In this document: in pieces, positions 32,809-41,532 of the stretch
How positions within the stretch are numbered: position 1 is the first letter of the stretch
Layout of the letters: each line of letters starts with the position of its first letter
Assembly (NCBI GenBank): GCA_035502855.1
Contig: DATJTX010000025.1
Location: 1 to 64,000, forward strand
DNA: 64,000 bases
Direction: 5' to 3'
Origin: Candidatus Baltobacteraceae bacterium
GTDB lineage: Bacteria; Vulcanimicrobiota; Vulcanimicrobiia; Vulcanimicrobiales; Vulcanimicrobiaceae
Notes under the pieces: generated by a model
Databases searched by the model: none
Seen by the model: the letters and a program-made list of their open reading frames with translations, nothing else
Told to the model about the DNA's origin: nothing
Made by a program: the position numbers and the translations under genes

Positions 32809-33705
32809 ATGGATGAGAAGGCTACCGGAACCGTAACCGTCAAGCGCGGGCTTGCCCAGATGCTCAAAGGCGGCGTCATCATGGACGTCGTCACCCCCGA
32901 ACAGGCCGTCATCGCCCAGGAGGCCGGGGCGGTCGCCGTGATGGCGCTCGAGCGCATCCCGGCCGACATCCGCGCGGCGGGCGGCGTTGCCCGCATGAGC
33001 GCGATCGAATTGATTCAAGGCATCATGGACGCGGTTACGATTCCCGTGATGGCCAAGGTGCGGATCGGGCATTTCGCCGAGGCCCAAGTGCTGCAGGCGA
33101 TCGGCGTCGATTACATCGACGAGTCCGAAGTGCTGACGCCGGCCGACGATCTGTACCACGTCGACAAGCACGCGTTCACCACGCCGTTCGTGTGCGGTGC
33201 GCGCGATTTGGGCGAAGCGTTGCGCCGGATCACCGAGGGCGCGGCGATGATCCGCAGCAAGGGCGAAGCGGGCAGCGGCAACATCGTCGAAGCCGTCCGT
33301 CACATCCGAGCGATCAAAGACGCCATCGCCCAGCTCTCGGTCTCTCCCAAAGAAGAACTGGTCGCGCGAGCGCGCGATCTCGGCGCGAGCTATGAATTGG
33401 TGCGTGACGTCGCGCAAGCGGGCACGCTGCCGGTCGTTCTCTTCTGCGCCGGAGGCGTTTCGACGCCGGCCGACGCGGCGCTGATGATGCAGCTCGGCGC
33501 CGAAGGCATTTTCGTCGGCAGCGGCATCTTCAAGTCGAACGATCCGAAGAAGTTCGCGCGCGCGATCGTCGACGCGACCACGCATTTCAACGACCCGAAG
33601 GTCGTTGCCGAGGCGTGCCGCTCACTCGGTACCGCCGACGCGATGGCCGGGCTCGACGTGCGCAAACTCGACGAAAGCGAGCTGCTCGCGACGCGTGGAA
33701 ACTAA
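32809..33705 (+). CDS. pdxS: pyridoxal 5'-phosphate synthase subunit PdxS
   Basis: PdxS builds PLP from ribose 5-phosphate, glyceraldehyde 3-phosphate and ammonia delivered by PdxT. The 298-residue TIM barrel has [35 protein letters not shown], the catalytic Lys in [12 protein letters not shown] and the second Lys in [15 protein letters not shown]. It overlaps pdxT by 11 bases. The window contains many PLP enzymes (gcvPA/B, bioA, bioF, speA), but that is not evidence of linkage. Confidence 0.96.
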   Translation: MDEKATGTVTVKRGLAQMLKGGVIMDVVTPEQAVIAQEAGAVAVMALERIPADIRAAGGVARMSAIELIQGIMDAVTIPVMAKVRIGHFAEAQVLQAIGVDYIDESEVLTPADDLYHVDKHAFTTPFVCGARDLGEALRRITEGAAMIRSKGEAGSGNIVEAVRHIRAIKDAIAQLSVSPKEELVARARDLGASYELVRDVAQAGTLPVVLFCAGGVSTPADAALMMQLGAEGIFVGSGIFKSNDPKKFARAIVDATTHFNDPKVVAEACRSLGTADAMAGLDVRKLDESELLATRGN

Positions 33706-34324
33706 CACCCCGGTGATCGGCGTGCTCGCGCTGCAGGGCGACGTCGTCGAGCACGTCGCCGCGCTCGAACGCGCGGGTGCGCATGCGATCGAGGTAAAAA
33801 CGCCGGAACAGCTTGCGCGCGCGCAAGGGCTCGTGATCCCCGGGGGCGAGTCGACGACGGTGATGAAGCTGCTCGACCGCTTTGGTCTGGCCGCACCGAT
33901 CGTCGATCGCACGCGCGCCGGCATGCCGTTGTGGGGAACGTGCATGGGTATGATCGTTACCGCGCACGACGTCGCCGGATTGCAGCAACCCACGCTCGAC
34001 CTCATCGACATTACCGTACGCCGCAACGCGTTCGGACGACAGAACGAATCGGCCGAGATCGAGCTCCCGATCCCGGTGCTCGGACCCGCACCCTTTCCGG
34101 CAATCTTCATTCGCGCGCCGTGGATCGAGCGCGTCGGCCCGGGCGTTGAACTGCTTGCCTCGCGCGACGGTCACGGCGTAATGGTTCGCGAGGGCAACGT
34201 TCTGGGAACCTCGTTCCATCCCGAGCTCAGCGGCGATCCGCGGGTCCACGCGTATTTCCTGAAAATGGTCGGCGACGCGCGCGCGGCAGAAAAAACGGTA
34301 GGGAAGGCTTCCTCGGCCGCGTAA
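33695..34324 (+). CDS. pdxT: PLP synthase glutaminase subunit PdxT
   Basis: PdxT hydrolyses glutamine and channels ammonia to PdxS. The 209-residue class I amidotransferase has [33 protein letters not shown], nucleophile Cys83 in [12 protein letters not shown] (the usual GTCAG appears as GTCMG) and FHPEL with the His-x-Glu pair. The start is either GTG 33695, used here, or GTG 33713 closer to the conserved VIGVLALQG; neither has a good Shine-Dalgarno. The C-terminus has about 15 extra Ala/Lys-rich residues. Confidence 0.93.
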   Translation: METNTPVIGVLALQGDVVEHVAALERAGAHAIEVKTPEQLARAQGLVIPGGESTTVMKLLDRFGLAAPIVDRTRAGMPLWGTCMGMIVTAHDVAGLQQPTLDLIDITVRRNAFGRQNESAEIELPIPVLGPAPFPAIFIRAPWIERVGPGVELLASRDGHGVMVREGNVLGTSFHPELSGDPRVHAYFLKMVGDARAAEKTVGKASSAA

Positions 34325-34335
34325 CTCTGGCACCG

Positions 34336-34629
34336 ATGAGTTCGCACGCGGAAGCATCCGACGAACACTTGGCCGGATTCCAAGGGCAGATCCCGCCGCT
34401 CGAGCCGCTGCTCACGGAAGTGATCACGACGCTCACGCTGGCGGCGCACGCCTATCTTGCGGACACCGATGGGAAGGAACCGGATTTTCGCTCGGCCGAA
34501 GCCTCGATCGACGTCGCCAGCGTCGCCTTCGACCGCGTCAAAGAAAGGTTGCGGCCCGACGAGAGGTTAGCAATAACGCAGATGCTGACCGAAACTCGAC
34601 TGACGTTCGTAAGAAGGCGAGGCATGTAA
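34336..34629 (+). CDS. DUF1844-like protein, 97 aa
   Basis: A small helical protein. LLTEVITTLTLAAHAYLADT followed by DFRSAEASIDVASVAFDRVKERLRPDERLAITQMLTETRL (e.g. the core AFDRVKERLRPDE) and TFVRR follows the DUF1844 pattern, proteins of unknown function with several short helices often found beside translation or cell-division genes. It lies 11 bases after pdxT and may be cotranscribed. Confidence 0.6.
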   Translation: MSSHAEASDEHLAGFQGQIPPLEPLLTEVITTLTLAAHAYLADTDGKEPDFRSAEASIDVASVAFDRVKERLRPDERLAITQMLTETRLTFVRRRGM

Positions 34630-34661
34630 ATGCCTCGCTTTCATGCATCCGAACGCCTCTC

Positions 34662-35213
34662 GTGTCGCTGCCGGAGACTTCCGTAGTGAGCGACGTGCTC
34701 GTCTTGAATTTTACGTACGAAGCGCTGAACATCACCAGCTTCCAGCGCGCGGTGAAGTTGATTTTCGCGGGCAAAGCCGAGATCGTGCATGACCGCGACC
34801 GCGTGCTTGCATCGACGCGCTACGAAATGCGCATGCCCTCGATCATCCGGATGCTCTACTACATCCGGCGCCCGATGCAAAAAGTCGCGCTGACGAAGAA
34901 GAACGTGCTGATTCGCGACGACCACACATGTCAGTACTGCGGATCGCGGGGCGAGAAGTTGATGACGGTCGACCACGTCGTGCCGCGCAGCCGCGGCGGC
35001 CCCTCGACGTGGGAGAATCTGGTTTGCGCGTGCATGCGCTGCAACAACCGTAAGAACAACCGCACGCCCGACGAGGCGAACTTGAAGCTGAGGCGCAAGC
35101 CGCGTCAGCCCAAGTACATCCCGTGGATTCAGATCAAACGCAACACGCTCCCGGGCGAGTGGGGTAAGTTCTTGTTCCTCTACAACGTTTCGATCGACGA
35201 ACGCGTCGAGTGA
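34662..35213 (+). CDS. HNH endonuclease family protein
   Basis: A 183-residue protein of the common chromosomal HNH type. The N-terminus VLVLNFTYEALNITSFQRAVKL is typical of this family. The Zn and catalytic motif is CQYCG ... TVDHVVPRSRGGPSTWENLVC with CNNRKNNR. It is not linked to a prophage or restriction system here; its role is unknown, possibly repair. Start GTG 34662, or GTG 34686 nearer the conserved LVLN. The stop overlaps the next start (GTGA). Confidence 0.85.
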   Translation: MSLPETSVVSDVLVLNFTYEALNITSFQRAVKLIFAGKAEIVHDRDRVLASTRYEMRMPSIIRMLYYIRRPMQKVALTKKNVLIRDDHTCQYCGSRGEKLMTVDHVVPRSRGGPSTWENLVCACMRCNNRKNNRTPDEANLKLRRKPRQPKYIPWIQIKRNTLPGEWGKFLFLYNVSIDERVE

Positions 35214-36100
35214 AGGGTTTCGAGCAGCGCACGCTGCCCGGGGCCGACGGTGTCTCGATCAACGCGGTGGTCGGCGGCAGCGGGCCGCCGCTTCTGCTGT
35301 TGCACGGCTATCCGCAAACGCACGTCATGTGGCACAAGGTAGCCCCGGTGTTGGCGCGCCGGTTTACGGTCGTCGCAACGGACTTGCGCGGATACGGCGA
35401 CAGCGGCAAGCCGCCGACCGACGCGGACCATGCGCCCTACTCCAAGCGCGCGATGGGTGCCGACCAGCTCGCCGTCATGCGATCGCTCGGGTTCGATTGC
35501 TTTTTTCTCGCCGGCCACGATCGCGGCGGTCGCGTCGCGCATCGTCTGGCGCTCGACCACCCGGACGCGATCTCGCGCCTCGCGGTCCTCGATATCGCTC
35601 CGACCCGCGAGATGTATCGCGGAACGACGATGAGCTTTGCCTACGCCTATTATCACTGGTTCTTTCTCACGCAGCCGTACGATCTGCCCGAACGGCTGAT
35701 CGGCGCGGACCCGGAATATTACATACGCCGGAAGCTCACCGGTTGGTCGGCCGGCGGCGACGTTTCCCGCATCTTCACGCCCGAAGCGCTCGAGGAATAC
35801 ATCCGCTGTTTCAACGATCCGGACGTGGTGCATGCCTCCTGCGAGGATTATCGCGCGTCGATTGCGATCGATATCGCTCACGACGATGCCGACGGCGGAC
35901 GCAAACTCGAACCACCGCTGTTGTGTCTGTGGGGTGCGCGCGGGGTCGTCGAGCGATTGTTCGACGTTCTCGCACTGTGGCGCTCGCGCGCCGAGACGGT
36001 GACCGGAGCCGCGCTTTCGAGCGGACATTATCTGGCGGAAGAGGTGCCGGCCGAAACGGCCGACGCGCTCGTCGCGTTCTTCGGCGATCAGCTCCCGTAG
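35210..36100 (+). CDS. alpha/beta hydrolase, fluoroacetate dehalogenase-like
   Basis: A 296-residue alpha/beta hydrolase with all the active-site residues of fluoroacetate dehalogenase (compared from memory with the Rhodopseudomonas enzyme): nucleophile Asp104 in GHDRGGRVAHR, carboxylate-binding Arg105 and Arg108, Asp128 in VLDIAPT, halide-binding His149/Trp150 in YYHWFF and Tyr214 in CEDYRAS, and base His273 in SGHYLAEE. Oxyanion segment is LHGYPQTHVMW. It would hydrolyse haloacetates, perhaps including C-F bonds. GTG start overlaps the HNH stop; its 3' end overlaps the convergent monooxygenase by 13 bases. Confidence 0.82.
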   Translation: MKGFEQRTLPGADGVSINAVVGGSGPPLLLLHGYPQTHVMWHKVAPVLARRFTVVATDLRGYGDSGKPPTDADHAPYSKRAMGADQLAVMRSLGFDCFFLAGHDRGGRVAHRLALDHPDAISRLAVLDIAPTREMYRGTTMSFAYAYYHWFFLTQPYDLPERLIGADPEYYIRRKLTGWSAGGDVSRIFTPEALEEYIRCFNDPDVVHASCEDYRASIAIDIAHDDADGGRKLEPPLLCLWGARGVVERLFDVLALWRSRAETVTGAALSSGHYLAEEVPAETADALVAFFGDQLP

Positions 36101-37596
36101 GCGGGTGCGAGCGCCCGCAACGCCAGCGCACCGCAGAACGTGCGGTTCCACGCGCGCTCGATGCGCTCGCGCGTCGGTTTCTCGACGACGGCGCCGACGC
36201 ACCCGTCGGGACGCACGATGAGCACAACCGGTGGTTTGACGTGCCATCGCTTCGGCGGAACCTCGATGCGCAGATGCGGAAGATCGAGTTGCAAATCGCC
36301 GGCGAGAAGCAAGATTGGTTCGCCGGCCCGTCGTGCGTTGACGCGCGAACCGTCCGCCAGCCGCAAGTCGTCGATGCGGCGTCCAGCCAGCGGGTGGCGG
36401 CTGTCGACGATCGGCGAGTTCGTGTAGCGGCCGCTGAGCATGCCGATGCCGCGGCAAAGTTTGCGCTGCATGCCCGGCCCCCGCACCGCACGCGAGAACG
36501 CGCGCACGATGAACTGGCGTGCGCGCGAGGGAAACGAGATGCCGACGCGTGTCAAACGATCGGTGAGGCGTTCGACGGTGTCGGTGATGATCTCGCGCCG
36601 CTCGAGATCGTAACTCTTCAAGAGCGCGTCCGCGTGGCGCTCGTCGCGCACGGCGCAGGCGAGCTTCCACGCCAAGTTGGCGGCGTCTTGAATGCCGGCG
36701 TTCATTCCTTGACCGCCGGCGGGGCTGTTGAGGTGCGCGGCGTCACCGGCCAGCACGACCCGTCCCACGACGAAACGCTGTGCCTGGCGACGATGAATCT
36801 TGAACAAACTGCTCCATTCGGTTCGCACCGGCGCTTCGCCGAAGAGTTCGTGCAGCCGTTTCGCGTGCGCGGCCGGCGCGAGCGCGGCGTCATCGCCGAT
36901 CTCCTTCGGAATCGACGCGATCACGCGCCACAGGCGTTCGCCGAAACGAATCGCGAGGCGGGCGCTCGGTAAATCGAAACGCACTCGCGCCGAGACGGCT
37001 TCGGCGAATTCGGCATCTACGGTTTCGTCGCTTAGAACGACGCGCGTATCGTAGGTCGTTCCTTGCAGCGTCAGGCCGATCGCATGCCGCACGACGCCGT
37101 GTGCGCCGTCGCAACCGACGACGAACGATGCCCGCAGCACGCTCGCGCCGGAGGACGTCTCGACCGGCACGTCGACGGCGTTGGGCCGCGCAACCACGCC
37201 GCTGACGTTGATCCCGGTGCGCAGCTCGCACAACGGGTGAGCGCGAACCAGGCTGCGCAGGATCGCTTCGGTTTGACTTTGCGGCAGCATCAGCGCGCCC
37301 GGATCGTCGAAGACGTCGTTGACGGCGGAGAAGTCGATCGTCGCGACCGTACCCTCGGTGCGCGCATTCACCGCGCGAAGCACGCGCGCGAACCTTCCCG
37401 CCTCGCGCAGCGCCGCGTAGGCTCCCCAGTCGCGCAGGATCTCCTGCGTGCGGGGCCAGATCACGGCGGCGCGCGATTCCTTTACCGGCTCCGCGTTGCG
37501 CTCGAGGACGATCGAACGCGCGCCGTAGCGCGCGAGACCAAGCGCGAGGGAAAGGCCGACCGGCCCTCCACCAACGATGATTACCGGTGCGTCCAC
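36088..37596 (-). CDS. FAD-dependent aromatic-ring monooxygenase (PheA/TfdB type)
   Basis: A 502-residue flavoprotein hydroxylase. It has the dinucleotide fold PVIIVGGGPVGLSLALGLARYG, the DG motif VVGCDGAHGVVRHA and the GD motif VVLAGDAAHLNSPAGGQGMN with GIQDAANLAWKLA. These enzymes use NAD(P)H and O2 to hydroxylate phenolic or polyketide substrates. The C-terminal thioredoxin-like region typical of phenol hydroxylases is present in reduced form. GTG 37596 was chosen; TTG 37623 would overlap the divergent bioA start. Substrate unknown. Confidence 0.82.
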   Translation of the reverse strand: MDAPVIIVGGGPVGLSLALGLARYGARSIVLERNAEPVKESRAAVIWPRTQEILRDWGAYAALREAGRFARVLRAVNARTEGTVATIDFSAVNDVFDDPGALMLPQSQTEAILRSLVRAHPLCELRTGINVSGVVARPNAVDVPVETSSGASVLRASFVVGCDGAHGVVRHAIGLTLQGTTYDTRVVLSDETVDAEFAEAVSARVRFDLPSARLAIRFGERLWRVIASIPKEIGDDAALAPAAHAKRLHELFGEAPVRTEWSSLFKIHRRQAQRFVVGRVVLAGDAAHLNSPAGGQGMNAGIQDAANLAWKLACAVRDERHADALLKSYDLERREIITDTVERLTDRLTRVGISFPSRARQFIVRAFSRAVRGPGMQRKLCRGIGMLSGRYTNSPIVDSRHPLAGRRIDDLRLADGSRVNARRAGEPILLLAGDLQLDLPHLRIEVPPKRWHVKPPVVLIVRPDGCVGAVVEKPTRERIERAWNRTFCGALALRALAPAYGS

Positions 37597-37614
37597 GCGA
37601 AGCTCGTGCGGTCC

Positions 37615-38808
37615 ATGATTCAAGCGCTCTCCCGCCTCTGGCTTCCGTTCACTCAGATGCAGTCCTTCGACGCGAGCGCGCGCACGTTTGTTCGCGGGCA
37701 GGGCACGAGCCTGATCGATGCGCGCGGCCGGCGGGTCTTCGACGCGGTCAGTTCGATCTGGACGGTCGTGCACGGCCACTGTCATCCGGCGATCGTCGAT
37801 GCGATTGCGCTTCAGGCCGCGACACTCGACCACGCGACGACCCTGGGCGCGACCAATCCGGTCGCCGAGGCGCTCGCGCAGATGTTGTGTGAGCTATGCG
37901 ATAGCGACTACGCGTTCTTCGGAAGCGACGGCGCCAGCGCGGTCGAGGCGGCGATCAAGATGGCGCTGCAGTATTGGCAAAACGCGGGGGAGCCGCAGCG
38001 CACGCGGTTCGTGCGTCTGGTCGACGCGTATCACGGCGACACCTCGGGAGCGATGAGCCTCTCCGACATTGCGGTGTTCAAGTCGCACTTCGGCGCGATC
38101 AGCTTCGAAACGCGTCCCTACCGGCAGGCCGAGGATCTCGAGGCCGGCGACGTCGCCGCGGTGATCGTCGAACCGATCGTGCAGGCGGCGGCTGGAATGC
38201 GGTTGGTGCCGCCCGAGCAGTACGAACCGCTCAAAACGTGTACGCCGCTGGTCATCGTCGACGAGATCGCTACCGGATTCGGCCGCACCGGAACGATGTT
38301 CGCCTACGAACAACTCGATCTGCGCCCCGATCTTATTTGCCTGGGCAAAGGAATCACCGGCGGGGCGATGGCGCTCTCCGCCGTGCTCGCGCGCGAACGC
38401 ATTTTTCGAGCGTTTCTCGGCGCGCCCGACGAGCGCAAACAGTTCTTCCACGGCCATTCGTATGCGGGCAATCCGATCGCGTGTGCAGCGGCACTCGCAT
38501 CGCTCGAACTGTTCTCCCGCGAGTCGACGTTCGAGCGGGCCGGCAGCATCGAGCGAACGGCGCGCGAACGCGCCGCGGTGCTGAGCGAGCATCCGGCGAT
38601 CCGCGAGATTCGTCAAGCGGGAACGATGCTGGGCATCGAATTGTCCGACGCCACGCGTGCGTGGCCGGTCGCGAGCGCACTCTACGATCTCGGCCACTTC
38701 ACGCGCCCGATCGGCGCGGTCGTGCAACTGGTGCCGCCGCTCTCCTCGAAAGACGAAGAGATTCACGACTTCTTCGACGCGTTTGTCGTCGCGCTGGACA
38801 TCGCGTGA
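37615..38808 (+). CDS. bioA: adenosylmethionine-8-amino-7-oxononanoate aminotransferase
   Basis: BioA transaminates KAPA to DAPA in biotin synthesis. The 397-residue class III aminotransferase has LWLPFTQMQ, SSIWTVVHGHCHP, FFGSDGASAVEAAIKMALQY, AYHGDTSGAMS, DEIATGFGRTG and LICLGKGITGG, with Lys245 binding PLP. HPAI and the W50-region fit BioA rather than other class III enzymes, and context confirms it. ATG 37615; the stop overlaps bioF by GTGA. It heads bioA-bioF-bioD-bioB. Confidence 0.95.
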   Translation: MIQALSRLWLPFTQMQSFDASARTFVRGQGTSLIDARGRRVFDAVSSIWTVVHGHCHPAIVDAIALQAATLDHATTLGATNPVAEALAQMLCELCDSDYAFFGSDGASAVEAAIKMALQYWQNAGEPQRTRFVRLVDAYHGDTSGAMSLSDIAVFKSHFGAISFETRPYRQAEDLEAGDVAAVIVEPIVQAAAGMRLVPPEQYEPLKTCTPLVIVDEIATGFGRTGTMFAYEQLDLRPDLICLGKGITGGAMALSAVLARERIFRAFLGAPDERKQFFHGHSYAGNPIACAAALASLELFSRESTFERAGSIERTARERAAVLSEHPAIREIRQAGTMLGIELSDATRAWPVASALYDLGHFTRPIGAVVQLVPPLSSKDEEIHDFFDAFVVALDIA

Positions 38809-39905
38809 GCTATCTCGACCGCGTCGCCGCGCTGCTCGAGGAGATTCGTTCGCAAGGCCGGCACCGTGAGGTGCGCAGCGGTCCGCCGGGCGGCATGCTC
38901 GATTTCTCGTCCAACGACTATCTTGGACTGGCGACCGATTCGCGTCTGGTCGAAGCGCTCCGGCGCGCGCGGCGCGTCGGTTCGGGCGGCGCGCGCCTCC
39001 TCGGCGGAGCGCAGCGCGAGCACACGCTGCTCGAAGACGAGCTTGCACGATGGCTCGGCCGCGAGCGCGTGCTGCTCTTCTCGTCCGGGTATCACGCCGC
39101 GCTCGGCGCGATCGCGGTCCTCGCGCAAACGGTGAATTGCATCTACTCCGATCGCCTCAATCACGCTTCGCTGATCGACGGCATCCGCAGTGCGCGCAGC
39201 GACCGCGTCGTCTACGAGCACGGCGAACTGCCGCCGCGCGCGCAGCGCCGCCGTCCGGCGCTCATCGTTACGGAATCGATTTTCGGCATGGACGGCGACG
39301 CGGTCGATCTCGACCGTACCTTCGCGGATCTGAACGAAGACGACGTCTTGCTGGTCGACGAGGCGCACGCGCTCGGTGTTACCGGCGTGCAAGGCACAGG
39401 CTGCGCTCGGCGGCTGGCCGATCCGCGCGTGGTCGTGCTGGGGACGCTCTCAAAGGCCTTCGGCGCGCACGGCGGCTTCGTCGCCGGACCGGCCGCGTTG
39501 ATCGATTTGCTCGTCAACACCGCGCGAACGTTCATCTTCGATACGGCCTTGCCGCCCGCGATCGCTCTTGCCGCGCGCATCGCGCTCGTCTTGATTCGTG
39601 ACGATGAATCCGCGCGCTCCCGCCTGCGCGAAAACGTCCGCCGCCTCCGCGCCGGATTACGCTCGCTCGGGTTTGCGGCCGGAGACGATCCGTCCCCGAT
39701 CGTACCGGTCGTGCTCGGAAGCGAGGCGCGAGCGGTAGAAATCGCGCGCCTGCTCGAAACCAACAACATCTACGCACCGGCGATCCGGCCGCCCACGATT
39801 CCGCCCGGGACCTCGCGGCTGCGGCTTTCGGTGCGTGCCAACCATCAGCTCGAACACATGGATGTGTTCGTACAAGGCCTCGCGGAATGCATCGTTACTT
39901 CGTGA
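38805..39905 (+). CDS. bioF: 8-amino-7-oxononanoate synthase
   Basis: BioF condenses pimeloyl thioester with L-alanine to give KAPA. The 366-residue protein has LDFSSNDYLGLATDSRLVEA, GSGGARLLGGAQREHTLLE, LLFSSGYHAALGAI, VDEAHALGVTG and VLGTLSKAFGAHGG, where Lys217 carries PLP. GTG start overlaps bioA; its last 19 bases overlap bioD. No bioC or bioH is in the window, so the pimeloyl source is unknown. Confidence 0.95.
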   Translation: MSYLDRVAALLEEIRSQGRHREVRSGPPGGMLDFSSNDYLGLATDSRLVEALRRARRVGSGGARLLGGAQREHTLLEDELARWLGRERVLLFSSGYHAALGAIAVLAQTVNCIYSDRLNHASLIDGIRSARSDRVVYEHGELPPRAQRRRPALIVTESIFGMDGDAVDLDRTFADLNEDDVLLVDEAHALGVTGVQGTGCARRLADPRVVVLGTLSKAFGAHGGFVAGPAALIDLLVNTARTFIFDTALPPAIALAARIALVLIRDDESARSRLRENVRRLRAGLRSLGFAAGDDPSPIVPVVLGSEARAVEIARLLETNNIYAPAIRPPTIPPGTSRLRLSVRANHQLEHMDVFVQGLAECIVTS

Positions 39906-40534
39906 CCGGTACCGACACCGACGTCGGAAAGACGCGCGTGACCGCGGCGCTTGCGCTCGCGCTCAAGAATCACGGCGTGACGCCGACGATCGTGAAGTTG
40001 GTGCAGACCGGGCTTCCGCCCGGCATGCCGGGCGATTCCGCGCGCGCGGGCAAACTCGCCGGCGTGCGTTCGGTCGAGCTCGCGCGGTTCGAAAAGGCGG
40101 CCGACCCGTGGTCGGCGGCGCTGGCCTACGGGCTGCCGGAAGTGCACGCGCGAGAGCTGGTCGACGCGATCGTGCACATCGAGAACGGGGTGGTAGCCGA
40201 GGGCGCGGGCGGGTTGATGGTTCCGCTCAACGCGCGCGAGCAGATGGGGAACGTCGCGGTGCTCGGCGGTTTCGACACCATTCTGGTCATCGGTCTCAAG
40301 CTCGGCTGCGTGAATCACGCGCTGCTCACGATCACGCAGTGCCAGCAGGCGCACATCCGCCTAGCCGGCGCGGTGCTGGTCGAGCGTTGGGGCCCGACCG
40401 AGGGGAGTTATCGCGACGACGTCGCGCGCACGCTGCAGGGAAAGGTCGAGATTCTTGGCATTCTGCCGTTTGACGAAGACGAGGCGAATTCGGTGAAGAC
40501 GGGTTCGCAAATCTTCGGCTCGCTGTTCAACTGA
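39887..40534 (+). CDS. bioD: dethiobiotin synthetase
   Basis: BioD closes the ureido ring of dethiobiotin with CO2 and ATP. The 215-residue P-loop protein starts HRYFVTGTDTDVGKTRVTAA (the modified P-loop of BioD) and has IVKLVQTGLPPG and VVAEGAGGLMVPLN. It overlaps bioF and is followed after 12 bases by bioB. Confidence 0.94.
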   Translation: MHRYFVTGTDTDVGKTRVTAALALALKNHGVTPTIVKLVQTGLPPGMPGDSARAGKLAGVRSVELARFEKAADPWSAALAYGLPEVHARELVDAIVHIENGVVAEGAGGLMVPLNAREQMGNVAVLGGFDTILVIGLKLGCVNHALLTITQCQQAHIRLAGAVLVERWGPTEGSYRDDVARTLQGKVEILGILPFDEDEANSVKTGSQIFGSLFN

Positions 40535-40546
40535 GGAATTTCTTGC

Positions 40547-41527
40547 TTGCACCCGACGATTGACGCGACGCGCCGGCGCACGCTCGATGAAAAGCTCCCC
40601 GCCGATCGCGCGCTGCTCGAAGCGCTCGCGTCGCTGCCGGACGAGGACCTTCCCGATCTGCTGGCGCTTGCCGACGAGGTGCGGGCCGCGCACTGCGGCA
40701 ACGCGATCGCGGTCGAAGTGCTCTACAACGCGAAGAAGGGCGGCTGCTCGGAAGACTGCCATTTCTGCTCGCAGAGCGCGCGTTTTGCCGGCGAAGTCGA
40801 AGCCGAGCCGCTCTCCAGCGTCCAGGGATTCGTCGACGCGGCGCGCGAGGCACATCTGCGCGGAGCCGGCGAGTTCTGCATCGTCGTCGCGGTGCGTGGG
40901 CCCTCGGCGCGTTTGCTCGAGCGCGTCTGCGAAGCCGTGAAGATCATCAAGGCGCAGCTTCCGCTCAAAGTGGCGGTGTCGCTCGGCATCTTGAGCGCGG
41001 AGCAGGTCGCGCAGCTGGTTGCGGCCGGCGTCGACAAGGTCAATCACAATCTCGAAACCTCGCGGCGCTACTTCCCGCGTGTCTGCACCACGCACACCTT
41101 CGACGAGCGGGTGGAGACGTTGCGGCTCGTGCGCGAAGCCGGTCTCGAAGTTTGCTGCGGCGGTATCATCGGCATGGGCGAGACGGTCGAAGACCGGGTC
41201 GATTTCTTGTGCACGTTGGCAACGCTCGCGCCCGAAGAGGTCCCGATAAACTTTCTCAACCCGCGCCCGGGCACGCCGTTTCAAGATCGGTCGCTGGTGG
41301 AACCGGTCGAGGCGCTGCGCTTCGTCGCGATGGCGCGGCTGGCGCTGCCCAACGCGTTGGTTCGCTTTGCCGGCGGGCGTGAGATCACGCTGCAAGGGCT
41401 GCAGGACCTCGGCATGCGCAGCGGCGCGAGCGGCATCGTGCTCGGAAACTACTTGACGACCAGCGGCCGCAGCGATCAAGATGACTTCGCGATGCTTGAC
41501 CGCCTCGGCTTCGAAGTGATGGCCTAG
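40547..41527 (+). CDS. bioB: biotin synthase
   Basis: BioB is the radical-SAM enzyme that inserts sulfur into dethiobiotin. The 326-residue protein has Cys67-x3-Cys71-x2-Cys74 in KKGGCSEDCHFCSQSARF for the [4Fe-4S] cluster, and VNHNLETSRRYFP, CCGGIIGMGET and NFLNPRPGTPF. TTG 40547 was chosen because GAGGAAT lies upstream at proper spacing and no ATG/GTG precedes the core. It ends 5 bases before the speA-like gene. Confidence 0.95.
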   Translation: MHPTIDATRRRTLDEKLPADRALLEALASLPDEDLPDLLALADEVRAAHCGNAIAVEVLYNAKKGGCSEDCHFCSQSARFAGEVEAEPLSSVQGFVDAAREAHLRGAGEFCIVVAVRGPSARLLERVCEAVKIIKAQLPLKVAVSLGILSAEQVAQLVAAGVDKVNHNLETSRRYFPRVCTTHTFDERVETLRLVREAGLEVCCGGIIGMGETVEDRVDFLCTLATLAPEEVPINFLNPRPGTPFQDRSLVEPVEALRFVAMARLALPNALVRFAGGREITLQGLQDLGMRSGASGIVLGNYLTTSGRSDQDDFAMLDRLGFEVMA

Positions 41528-41532
41528 CACGC

